Source: Planosporangium flavigriseum
GTDB taxonomy: Bacteria > Actinomycetota > Actinomycetes > Mycobacteriales > Micromonosporaceae
Reading direction: 5' to 3'
NCBI RefSeq assembly: GCF_011947225.1
Contig: NZ_JAATVW010000006.1
Span: 236,362-300,361, forward strand
DNA length: 64,000 nucleotides
The notes under the pieces were generated by a model that made no database searches, had not been told where the DNA came from, and worked only from the letters and a program-made list of their open reading frames with translations. The position numbers were made by a program, and so were the translations under genes. Position 1 is the first letter of the stretch, and each line of letters begins with the position of its first letter. Of this stretch, positions 35,209-43,933 are shown in pieces.

Positions 35209-35256
35209 GCGACTCAGCGCTGAGGCGACTCAGTGCTGAGGCGACTCAGCGCTGAG
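35209..35256. repeat. Three 16-bp repeats, each with a 12-bp palindrome
   Basis: GCGACTCAGCGCTGAG at 35209, 35225 (one change) and 35241. Each contains CTCAGCGCTGAG, a perfect palindrome in two copies and a one-base mismatch in the third. It lies about 55-100 bp upstream of the small gene at 35311 and could be a regulator-binding array. Confidence 0.93.
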
Positions 35257-35310
35257 GCCGCCGCGGGTCTCGTCACGTACACGCCAACGAACGCCGTGAG
35301 GAGGAGCAGG

Positions 35311-35436
35311 ATGCTTCCGCTGTCACCCGTCAGGACCGAAGAGGCACGGGCCCGCTGGGGCGCCGTCTGGCGCTGGTTCGACGACTGGACCATGGAGAGC
35401 TTCAACCCGAGGGCCTACCGGGTCGACAGACGCTAG
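35311..35436 (+). CDS. Small 41-residue protein, unknown
   Basis: A very short gene with a strong ribosome site (GGAGGAGCAGG, then ATG). The protein starts MLPLSPVRTEEARARWGAVW and ends with WTMESFNPRAYRVDRR, with five aromatic residues in the middle. It is not recognised. It is the first gene after the palindromic 16-bp repeats and lies 130 bp before the P450, so the two could share control. Confidence 0.5.
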   Translation: MLPLSPVRTEEARARWGAVWRWFDDWTMESFNPRAYRVDRR

Positions 35437-35566
35437 GGCCGACAGTCGGCCGGAGATGCGGGGCGCGCGGCGGAAACCGGGCGCCCCGCATCCCGTTCGG
35501 CGCTACCGTGGAGGTGGCTGTCTCGCTCGTCCGCAAGCCCGGTTGCGCAGGCGGGAGTGGTGTGAC

Positions 35567-36790
35567 ATGGCCCGGTCTGAGGTGGCACGGTCCGAACCCG
35601 ATCCGGTGCGGCGTTCGCTGCCGGACTTCCTGGCCTGGCTGGAGCAGTTGCGCCAGCGGGGCCGGGTTCACTACGACGACAGGCAACAGTGCTGGCATGT
35701 CCTCGGGCACCCCGAAGCCAACGAGGTGCTGGCCGACCCCGCCACGTTCTCGTCCGACCTCGGCGACCTGCTGCCGAAGCAGGAGGACATGGAGCTGTTT
35801 CAGCGGGGGAACTTCGTGCGGATGGACCCGCCCCGGCACCGCATGCTGCGCGGCCTGGTCAGCCAGGCGTTCACCCCGAGGGTGGTGGCCGGGCTCGAGC
35901 CGCGCATCGCCGAGGTGGCCACCGAACTGCTCGACGCAAGCGGCGGAGCCGAACACCTGGATCTGATCGAAGAGCTGGCGTACCCGCTACCGGTGATCGT
36001 CATCGCCGAACTGCTCGGCATCCCACCCGATGACCGGCCGGTGTTCCGGCGCTGGGCAGACGCGCTGTTCGAGCGCACCAACGTCGACCCGGACGGGTCG
36101 CTGACCAGGATCGGGGAAGAGGCGGTGACATCCGTCGCGCCGACTCTGCGCGAGATGAACTCCTACCTTCTCGACCACATCCGGACCCGCCGGGCCGACC
36201 CCGGCGACGACCTGACGAGCGCGCTGTTGCGGGCAGAGGTCGACGGGCAGCGGCTGGACGACGAGGAGGTCGTGGGCTTCGTCGGGCTGCTCTTGCTTGC
36301 GGGACACATCACGACTACCGCGACCCTGGGTAACGCCGTCGTCAGCTTCGACGAGCATCCGGACGCCGCGGCCGAGGTACGGGCGGAGTACGGGCGGCTG
36401 CCCGCCGCGATCGAGGAGGTGCTGCGCCACCGCACCCCGTTCCCGCGCCTGGGCCGGCGGGCAACCCGCGACACCGAGGTCGGCGGCGTCGCGATCCCGG
36501 CCGGGGCGATCGTCGTACCGTGGCTCACGGCGGCCAACCGCGACGAGCGGGTGTTCGCCGAGCCGGACAGGTTCGACATCCATCGCCACCCCAATCCGCA
36601 CCTCACCTTCGGCCACGGCATCCACTTCTGCCTGGGTGCGCCGCTCGCGAGGCTGGAAGCGAAGGTTGCGCTGGAAATTCTGTTCCGGCGGTACCGCGAC
36701 ATCGCGGTGGCGGGCGACGCGCCGGTGGAGTATCGCAACCCGTGGGTGATGATCAGCGTCACCAAGTTGCCGCTGGAGGTCACGCGGTGA
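35567..36790 (+). CDS. Cytochrome P450
   Basis: A 407-residue soluble bacterial P450. Heme ligand C355 lies in FGHGIHFCLG, the K-helix ExxR is at about 284 (EEVLR), and the I-helix is LLLLAGHITTT (about 241-251). The usual acid before the I-helix threonine (AGxE/DT) is replaced by Ile at 248, which would alter proton delivery and occurs in some peroxygenase-like or atypical P450s. No ferredoxin or reductase gene adjoins it. ATG 35567 starts the recognisable sequence. It overlaps the 3' end of the ABC-F gene by 11 nt. Confidence 0.92.
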   Translation: MARSEVARSEPDPVRRSLPDFLAWLEQLRQRGRVHYDDRQQCWHVLGHPEANEVLADPATFSSDLGDLLPKQEDMELFQRGNFVRMDPPRHRMLRGLVSQAFTPRVVAGLEPRIAEVATELLDASGGAEHLDLIEELAYPLPVIVIAELLGIPPDDRPVFRRWADALFERTNVDPDGSLTRIGEEAVTSVAPTLREMNSYLLDHIRTRRADPGDDLTSALLRAEVDGQRLDDEEVVGFVGLLLLAGHITTTATLGNAVVSFDEHPDAAAEVRAEYGRLPAAIEEVLRHRTPFPRLGRRATRDTEVGGVAIPAGAIVVPWLTAANRDERVFAEPDRFDIHRHPNPHLTFGHGIHFCLGAPLARLEAKVALEILFRRYRDIAVAGDAPVEYRNPWVMISVTKLPLEVTR

Positions 36791-38414
36791 CCTGACCACC
36801 GTCCACTGTGATGTGCCGGTTGGTGTGCACCGCGTCGAGCATCCGGCGGTCATGGGTGACCAGGATCAAAGTGCCCGGGTACGACGCGAGCGCCGACTCC
36901 AGTTGCTCGATCGCCGGTAGGTCGAGGTGGTTGGTGGGTTCGTCGAGTACGAGCAGGTTGACCCCGCGCGCCTGGAGGAGGGCGAGCGCGGCCCGGGTGC
37001 GCTCGCCAGGGGAGAGGGTCACGGCCGGTCGCAGTACGTGCGCCGCGCGCAGGCCGAACTTGGCCAGCAGCGTGCGGACCTCCGCGGGCGCCAGGTCGGG
37101 GACGGCGGCGCAGAACGCGTCGAGCAGGGACTGGTCGCCGAGGAACAGCCCGCGGGCCTGGTCGACCTCACCGATGACGACGCCGGGCCCGAGCGAGGCG
37201 TGCCCGGCGTTCAGGGGCAGCCGGCCGAGCAGCGCCGCCAGCAGGGTCGTCTTGCCGGAGCCGTTGGCGCCCGTGACGGCGACCCGGTCGGCCCAGTCGA
37301 TCTGCAGGTCGACCGGGCCCAGCGTGAACGAACCGCGGCGGACCACCGCGCCGCGCAGGGCGGCGACGACCGCGCCGGCGCGCGGCGCGGCGGCGATCTC
37401 CATCCGCAGTTCCCACTCCTTGCGCGGCTCCTCGATGACCTCGAGGCGCTCGATGAGCCGATCGGTCTGGCGGGCCTTGGCCGCCTGCTTCTCGGACGTC
37501 TCACCTCGGAAGTGGCGGATGGACTTGTCGTTGTCGGGGGCTTTGCGGCGGGCGTTCCGCACGCCCTTCTCCATCCACGCGCGCTGGGTACGCGCCCGTG
37601 CTTCGAGGGCCGCCCGGGTGTCGGCGTACCCCTCGTAGTCGGCGCGGGCGTGCCTGCGGGCGACTTCGCGCTCCTCCAGGTAGGAGGCGTACCCGCCGCC
37701 GTAGTGGTTCACCTGCTGCTGGTACACGTCGAGCTCGACGACCCGGGTGACGGTACGGGTCAGGAACTCCCGGTCGTGACTGACCAGTACGGTCCCGGCG
37801 CGCAGGCCGGTGACGAACTCTTCGAGCCGGGCCAGCCCGTCGAGGTCCAGGTCGTTGGTCGGCTCGTCGAGCAGGAAGACGTCGAAGCGGCTCAGCAGCA
37901 GGGACGCCAGCCCTGCCCGGGCGGCCTGCCCGCCGGACAGGCCGGTCATCGGCTGCGCCAGGTCAACCGTCAGCCCGAGGTCGGCTGTGACCTGCTCGGA
38001 CCGCTCTTCCAGATCCGCGCCGCCCAGGGCGAGCCAGCGGTCCAGGGCGGGCGCGTACGCGTCGTCGGCGCCGGGTAGGCCGGCGGTCAGCGCTTCGGTG
38101 GCGGCGTCGAGGTCGGCCTGCGCCGCCGCGACGCCGGTGCGGCGGGCGAGGAACTCGCGGACCGTCTCGCCCGGGCGGCGCTCCGGCTCCTGCGGCAGGT
38201 GCCCGACGGTAGCCGTCGGCGGATTGAGCTGCACGGTGCCCTCTTCGAGGGGGAGCTCGTGGGCGAGCGTCCGCAGCAGCGTGGACTTCCCGGCGCCGTT
38301 CGGGCCGACCAGACCGATGACGTCACCGGGGGCGACGACGAGGTCGAGCCCGGAGAAGAGGATCCGGTCACCGTGCCCGGCGGCCAGGCCCTTGGCGATC
38401 AGTGTTGCGCTCAT
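36780..38414 (-). CDS. ABC-F family ATPase
   Basis: A 544-residue protein with two ABC cassettes and no membrane part. The first has GPNGAGKST (about 37-45), LSGGQ and LLDEPTNDLD; the second GANGSGKTT, LSPGE and VLDEPTNHLD. A charged linker (about 245-310) joins them. ABC-F proteins act on the ribosome (translation factors or antibiotic resistance by target protection). Which it is here cannot be told; the basic linker of moderate length suits either. Confidence 0.9.
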   Translation of the reverse strand: MSATLIAKGLAAGHGDRILFSGLDLVVAPGDVIGLVGPNGAGKSTLLRTLAHELPLEEGTVQLNPPTATVGHLPQEPERRPGETVREFLARRTGVAAAQADLDAATEALTAGLPGADDAYAPALDRWLALGGADLEERSEQVTADLGLTVDLAQPMTGLSGGQAARAGLASLLLSRFDVFLLDEPTNDLDLDGLARLEEFVTGLRAGTVLVSHDREFLTRTVTRVVELDVYQQQVNHYGGGYASYLEEREVARRHARADYEGYADTRAALEARARTQRAWMEKGVRNARRKAPDNDKSIRHFRGETSEKQAAKARQTDRLIERLEVIEEPRKEWELRMEIAAAPRAGAVVAALRGAVVRRGSFTLGPVDLQIDWADRVAVTGANGSGKTTLLAALLGRLPLNAGHASLGPGVVIGEVDQARGLFLGDQSLLDAFCAAVPDLAPAEVRTLLAKFGLRAAHVLRPAVTLSPGERTRAALALLQARGVNLLVLDEPTNHLDLPAIEQLESALASYPGTLILVTHDRRMLDAVHTNRHITVDGGQVTA

Positions 38415-38457
38415 GAGGTCACTGATCGTATCCGGCGCAGCCTGCTGATGCCGCGCA

Positions 38458-38982
38458 TTATCCGGCGGGCATCACGATGGTGGACAGCACGCGGCGTGCC
38501 CGGTCGGGGCCCGGCGGGCGCTTCATCCACCGCTGGAGAAGCTCCCGGAGTTCGGCGGCGAACTCGTCGAACTCCGCGTCGCTGAGGTTGAGGGCGACCT
38601 GCCGGTACCCGACGCCGTCGCGGGCCAGGTTGAACCCGTCCCGCGCCACGTAGTGGTCGAAGTCGCCGAGCAGCGCGGCGACGAAGGTCATGAAGGCGCG
38701 CCGGTGGGCGTCGGCGTCCATCGCGGCCGCCTCCTTGCCCGTGACGTTGGCCTTGGCGAGGTTGAGCCGGTAGGTCCGCTCGAACGTTCCGCGTACCTTC
38801 CGCTCGGCCACCACGTCCAGGACGTTGCCCTCGGTCAGGGTCGCCACATGGCGGTACAGGCTCGCGGTCGGGACGTCGGGCAGCTCCTCGCCCAACTGCG
38901 CGGTCGTCAGCTCGCGGTCGGCGAGGAAGGCCTGGACGATCCGCAGCCTGACCGGGTGCAGGAGTAGTTCGGCGGTTGACAC
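38458..38982 (-). CDS. Winged-helix transcriptional regulator
   Basis: A 174-residue regulator of the ArsR/PadR-like winged-helix type: LLHPVRLRIVQAFLADRELTT followed by ASLYRHVATLTEGNVL (about 8-60), then an unassigned C-terminal helical part. It lies 55 bp from, and divergent to, the bPH-like gene and the hydrolase, which it probably controls. GTG start at 38982 behind TGTGAG. Confidence 0.82.
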   Translation of the reverse strand: MSTAELLLHPVRLRIVQAFLADRELTTAQLGEELPDVPTASLYRHVATLTEGNVLDVVAERKVRGTFERTYRLNLAKANVTGKEAAAMDADAHRRAFMTFVAALLGDFDHYVARDGFNLARDGVGYRQVALNLSDAEFDEFAAELRELLQRWMKRPPGPDRARRVLSTIVMPAG

Positions 38983-39001
38983 AACTCACATGTTCTCATG
39001 G

Positions 39002-39030
39002 TTGACATCATTCTCAAAGTCGATAATTAT
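39002..39030 (+). promoter_or_regulatory. SigA-type promoter in the divergent region
   Basis: TTGACA at 39002 with TAATTAT at 39024, spacing 16 bp, is the clearest -35/-10 pair in the window and stands out as AT-rich. The transcript start would fall at or a few bases before ATG 39037, so a leaderless message is likely. Confidence 0.7.
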
Positions 39031-39036
39031 TTGGTC

Positions 39037-39381
39037 ATGACCGAGATCGTCCTGACCGAGGACTTCCTGCAGTTGAAGCTCACGACCACCGAGAAGGTCG
39101 TCACCACCCACGGCGACATCAGCGTGCCACGCAGCGCCATCACCGCTGTCGAGATCGTCGACGACGCGCTGGGCGCGGCGCACGGCCTGCGCATCGGACT
39201 CGGTCTGCCGGGCGTGCGCAAGCTCGGCACCTGGGTCAGCCGCTCGGGGCGGGAGTTCGTCGACGTCCGCAAGGGGCAGCCCGCGATCCGCGTCCAGCTG
39301 ACCGGGCAGAGCCTCAGCTCCCTGCTGCTGGGCACCGACGACCCGCAGGCGCTCGCGGCCGCGCTCGCACCGAAGGCCTGA
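39037..39381 (+). CDS. Small PH-domain-like protein, unknown
   Basis: A 114-residue beta-rich protein without signal or membrane segments; strand pattern and the SVPRSAITAVEIVDD segment resemble bacterial PH-like domains, but no residue motif proves it. It begins right after the promoter at 39002 and ends one base before the hydrolase start, so it is the first gene of a two- or three-gene operon opposite a winged-helix regulator. Function unknown. Confidence 0.6.
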   Translation: MTEIVLTEDFLQLKLTTTEKVVTTHGDISVPRSAITAVEIVDDALGAAHGLRIGLGLPGVRKLGTWVSRSGREFVDVRKGQPAIRVQLTGQSLSSLLLGTDDPQALAAALAPKA

Positions 39382-39382
39382 G

Positions 39383-40339
39383 ATGGCTGAAGTGGAGATG
39401 CGGTTCGCGTCCGCCGACCAGACCCTCGTGGGCAGCCTGCTCCTGCCGGCGGGGCCGGGTCCGTTCCCGGCCGCCCTGCTCATCACCGGCTCCGGTCCGA
39501 TCGACCGCAACTCCGACCACAAGCGGATGCCGCTGGGCGTGACGCGGCAACTCGCCGAGGCGCTCGCCGCTCGGGGAATCGCCTCCCTGCGGTACGACAA
39601 GCGCGGCGTCGGTGCGAGTACGGGCAGTTTCCTGGCTGCCGGCCTGAGCGACAACGTCACGGACTCCCGCGCCGCGCTGGACGCCCTCGTAGCCCGCCCT
39701 GAGATCGACGTGAACCGGCTGTTCGTCGTCGGGCACAGCGAGGGTGCGCTGATCGCGACCGCCCTCGCTGCGCAGGAAGGCGCGCCGGTCGCGGGCCTCG
39801 TGCTACTCGCCGGCGCCGCGCGTACCGGGGCGGAGATCCTGCGCTGGCAGGCTGCCGCGATCGCGCCGAGCCTGCCCGCCCCGGTTCGCGCCCTGCTGCG
39901 CCTGCTCCGGACCGACCTGGTCGCGAAGTCGGCCAAGACCCACGAGCGACTGCGCCGCACCACCACCGACGTCGCCCGCATCGGTGGCAGGCGGATCAAC
40001 GCCAAGTGGTTCCGGGAACTCCTCGATTACGACCCGGCCGCCGACCTGGCCCGGCTGCACATCCCGGTGTGCGCGGTGACCGGGGACAAGGACCTCCAGG
40101 TCGACCCGGACGAACTCGGCCGAATCGCTGCGGTGGTGCCCGCGCCGGTCGAGGTGCACCGGCTGCCTGACGTCACGCACCTCCTGCGGGCCGACGAGGG
40201 CCCGGCGTCGCTGCGGACGTACAAGAAGCAGGTCCGCCGACCGGTCGCGCCCGAGGTCGTCCAGGTCGTGACCGGCTGGCTGGCACGCCGGGTCGCGGAG
40301 GTCGCCGGGCCGGGGGTTACGCCTGCCGACGCTGGGTAG
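39383..40339 (+). CDS. Alpha/beta hydrolase
   Basis: A 318-residue cytosolic serine hydrolase of the S33/acyl-esterase type. The nucleophile elbow is GHSEG (Ser about 119), Asp in TGDKD (about 235) and His in VTHLLR (about 261) complete the triad, and SLRYDKRGVGAS is the usual oxyanion-side motif. Adjacent winged-helix regulator and PH-like gene suggest an inducible unit, for example for an ester or antibiotic. Substrate unknown. Confidence 0.85.
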   Translation: MAEVEMRFASADQTLVGSLLLPAGPGPFPAALLITGSGPIDRNSDHKRMPLGVTRQLAEALAARGIASLRYDKRGVGASTGSFLAAGLSDNVTDSRAALDALVARPEIDVNRLFVVGHSEGALIATALAAQEGAPVAGLVLLAGAARTGAEILRWQAAAIAPSLPAPVRALLRLLRTDLVAKSAKTHERLRRTTTDVARIGGRRINAKWFRELLDYDPAADLARLHIPVCAVTGDKDLQVDPDELGRIAAVVPAPVEVHRLPDVTHLLRADEGPASLRTYKKQVRRPVAPEVVQVVTGWLARRVAEVAGPGVTPADAG

Positions 40340-40362
40340 CTGTAGCCGAGGAGGTGGTCTCG

Positions 40363-40557
40363 ATGCCACGCCCGGGGAGCCACAAGTACGACATCAGGCG
40401 GAGCCGTCTGCGCAACCGACTCGACGACCACGGGTTCCCGGACGAGCGGGCCGATCAGCTGGCCAACGAGATCCTGCGGAACCCGCGTGGCGCGAAGGCA
40501 CGGCTGCTGCAGGTGGCACGCAAGTTCGTCCCCAGGCCGGGGCAGCGCGGGGCCTGA
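40363..40557 (+). CDS. Small basic protein, unknown
   Basis: A 64-residue, Arg/Lys-rich protein (MPRPGSHKYDIRRSRL start, HGFPDERADQLANEIL middle, basic tail). GAGGAGGTGG sits 7-8 nt before ATG 40363; GTG 40354 is in frame but lies in the ribosome site. It could be a nucleic-acid-binding or stability factor but is not recognised. It lies 23 bp after the hydrolase gene. Confidence 0.55.
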   Translation: MPRPGSHKYDIRRSRLRNRLDDHGFPDERADQLANEILRNPRGAKARLLQVARKFVPRPGQRGA

Positions 40558-40569
40558 ACGCCGCCCCGC

Positions 40570-41994
40570 TCACCCCTGGGCGAAGCCGATCGCCGAGGTC
40601 GTCGGGAACGTGCGGATCAGCTTCTTGTTGACGAACTCCTGGATGCCCAGGTCGCCGAGTTCCCGCCCGTACCCGGAGCACTTGATGCCGCCGAACGGCA
40701 GTTCGGGGCTCGACGACGTGGGGTGGTTGATCCAGACCATCCCGGTGTCGAGTCGTTCGGCGACCCGGCGGGCCCGGACGAGATCCCGGCACATGACGAC
40801 GCCGCCGAGGCCGTACGGGTTGTCGTTGGCGAGCGCGACGGCCTCATCCTCATCGGCGACCTGGTACACCACGGCGGCCGGCCCGAACAGCTCCTCGTGG
40901 TAGGCGCGCATGCCCGGGCGGACGTCGGTGAGGATGGTCGCCTCGACGAAGGCGCCGGGGCGGTCGATGCGCTTGCCGCCGAGCACGAGGGTGGCCCCCT
41001 GCGCCACCGTGTCCTGGATCTGGCTCACCAGGTTCTCGGCGGCCTGCTCCGACGACAGGGGGCCGAGCGTCGTGGCGGGATCCATCGGGTCGCCCGGGGT
41101 CAGCGCCGCGAATCGGTGCCGCAGCCGGTCGACGAAGTCGTAGTAGATGTCGGACACGACGATCATCCGCTTGGCGCTGACGCAGCTCTGGCCCATGTTG
41201 GAAAGGCGCCCGACGGCGGCGGCGTCGATCGTACGGTCGAAGTCCTCCCCGTCGAGCACGATGAACGGGTCGCTGCCGCCGAGTTCCAGGACGGTCTTGT
41301 CGATGTTGCGGCCGGCCTTCTCGGCCACGCTCGCGCCGGCCCGGTCGCTGCCGGTCAGCGAGACTCCCTGCACCAGCGGGTTGTCGATGATCCGTCCGAC
41401 GCGCGAGCCGCGGACGAACAGGTTGGTGTAGACGCCCTCGGGCGCGCCGGCGTCCCGGAACAGCCGTTCGAGCGCCAGCGCCGACTGTGGGCAATTGCTG
41501 GCGTGCTTGAGCAGGATGGTGTTACCCGCGACCAGGTTCGGCCCGGCGAAGCGCACCACCTGGTAGAGCGGGTAGTTCCACGGCATGACGCCGAGGAGTA
41601 CGCCGAGCGGCCGGTTCGCGACCACGGCGGCGCCGTCCTCGACGGGTATCGGCTGGTCGACGAGGAGCGCGGGCCCGACCTCGCCGTAGTAGCGCAGGAT
41701 GTCCGCCGAGAGGTCGACCTCGCCCTGGCTCTCGCCGATGAGCTTGCCCATCTCGCACGTCACGGTCCGGGCGAACTCGTCGCGGCGCTCGAGCATCAGC
41801 TCGCCGGCCCTGCGTACGACGATCGCGCGCTCGTCCGGAGTCAGGTCCCGCCATCCCCGGAACGCCTCGTGGGCCGCTGCGACGGCCCGTTCGACCTCCT
41901 CGTCGATCATGGTGGGGAACTCGCGTAGGACCTCGTTGTTGTACGGGTTGATGCTGGCGATCGATGTACGGGTGACGGACGGCGTGGCGGTCAC
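40570..41994 (-). CDS. NAD(P)-dependent aldehyde dehydrogenase, succinate-semialdehyde type
   Basis: A 474-residue aldehyde dehydrogenase: E237 in LELGGSDPF and catalytic C271 in [11 protein letters not shown], cofactor segment PWNYPLYQV. The sequence style ([18 protein letters not shown]) is that of succinate-semialdehyde dehydrogenases. Next along the strand are DUF952 and an aminotransferase-like decarboxylase, suggesting joint use on amines or amino acids. GTG start with AGGGAG 9 nt upstream; the 15-bp repeat lies just before it. Confidence 0.85.
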   Translation of the reverse strand: MTATPSVTRTSIASINPYNNEVLREFPTMIDEEVERAVAAAHEAFRGWRDLTPDERAIVVRRAGELMLERRDEFARTVTCEMGKLIGESQGEVDLSADILRYYGEVGPALLVDQPIPVEDGAAVVANRPLGVLLGVMPWNYPLYQVVRFAGPNLVAGNTILLKHASNCPQSALALERLFRDAGAPEGVYTNLFVRGSRVGRIIDNPLVQGVSLTGSDRAGASVAEKAGRNIDKTVLELGGSDPFIVLDGEDFDRTIDAAAVGRLSNMGQSCVSAKRMIVVSDIYYDFVDRLRHRFAALTPGDPMDPATTLGPLSSEQAAENLVSQIQDTVAQGATLVLGGKRIDRPGAFVEATILTDVRPGMRAYHEELFGPAAVVYQVADEDEAVALANDNPYGLGGVVMCRDLVRARRVAERLDTGMVWINHPTSSSPELPFGGIKCSGYGRELGDLGIQEFVNKKLIRTFPTTSAIGFAQG

Positions 41995-42050
41995 GACAAC
42001 AACTCCCTGGGCTCGTCGCTTCGCCCGGCTGACTTCCCCGCGCAGCCGCC

Positions 42051-42120
42051 GTCGAACGTCCGAGCGTCGAATGTCCGAGTCGAACGTCCGAGCGTCGAAC
42101 GTCCGAGCGTCGAACGCACA
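42051..42120. repeat. 15-bp tandem repeat, 4-5 copies
   Basis: GTCGAACGTCCGAGC occurs exactly at 42051, 42079 and 42094; the copy at 42066 lacks two bases (13 bp) and the last at 42109 is partial. It lies in the gap between the DUF952 gene and the aldehyde dehydrogenase. Each unit contains TCGAACGTCCGA, a near-palindrome. Confidence 0.92.
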
Positions 42121-42122
42121 GC

Positions 42123-42461
42123 TCAGGCGAGCAGCGCGGCCACGGCCTCCGCGACGGGCCGGTCATCCGGCACGGCGCGCACTGCCACGACGGCGTCCAC
42201 CGGCAGCGGCGCGTACAGGTGGGGAAAGAGTGCGCCGCCGCGGGACGGCTCCCAACGCAGGTCGTCGCCCAAGCGTTGCGGATCGACGGCGAGCAGGGTC
42301 AGGTCGGTCCGCCCGGCGAAGTGCCGGGCCGCCGTCTCGACCACCTGGTCCGGACCGGACAGGTGGATGAAGCCGTCGCGCTCGTCGTCCGCCGAACCGG
42401 CGTACGCGCCGCGGACCTCGGCCGCCGCCCACTCGTCGGCGGACAACAGTTTGTAGATCAC
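42123..42461 (-). CDS. DUF952 family protein
   Basis: A 112-residue DUF952 protein with the family start [11 protein letters not shown], the [11 protein letters not shown] segment (about 30-42) and [19 protein letters not shown] near residue 75. The fold resembles glutathione-transferase-unrelated ADP-ribose-binding-like proteins, but no activity is established. GTG start at 42461, adjoining the decarboxylase stop without a gap, so co-transcribed with it. Confidence 0.85.
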   Translation of the reverse strand: MIYKLLSADEWAAAEVRGAYAGSADDERDGFIHLSGPDQVVETAARHFAGRTDLTLLAVDPQRLGDDLRWEPSRGGALFPHLYAPLPVDAVVAVRAVPDDRPVAEAVAALLA

Positions 42462-43796
<1,335 letters not shown>

Positions 43797-43933
43797 TCAC
43801 CTTAGGTCCCATCGTCGTCGTGGCACATGGGTCCCGCACATGGCTCGCTGGGGCGTGATGTCCTTGATCCCAAGTGTCCGCCCCGCTCACCGCCTCGAAC
43901 CCGGTATCGCGACTCAGGCGAGCTGAGCCGGTC

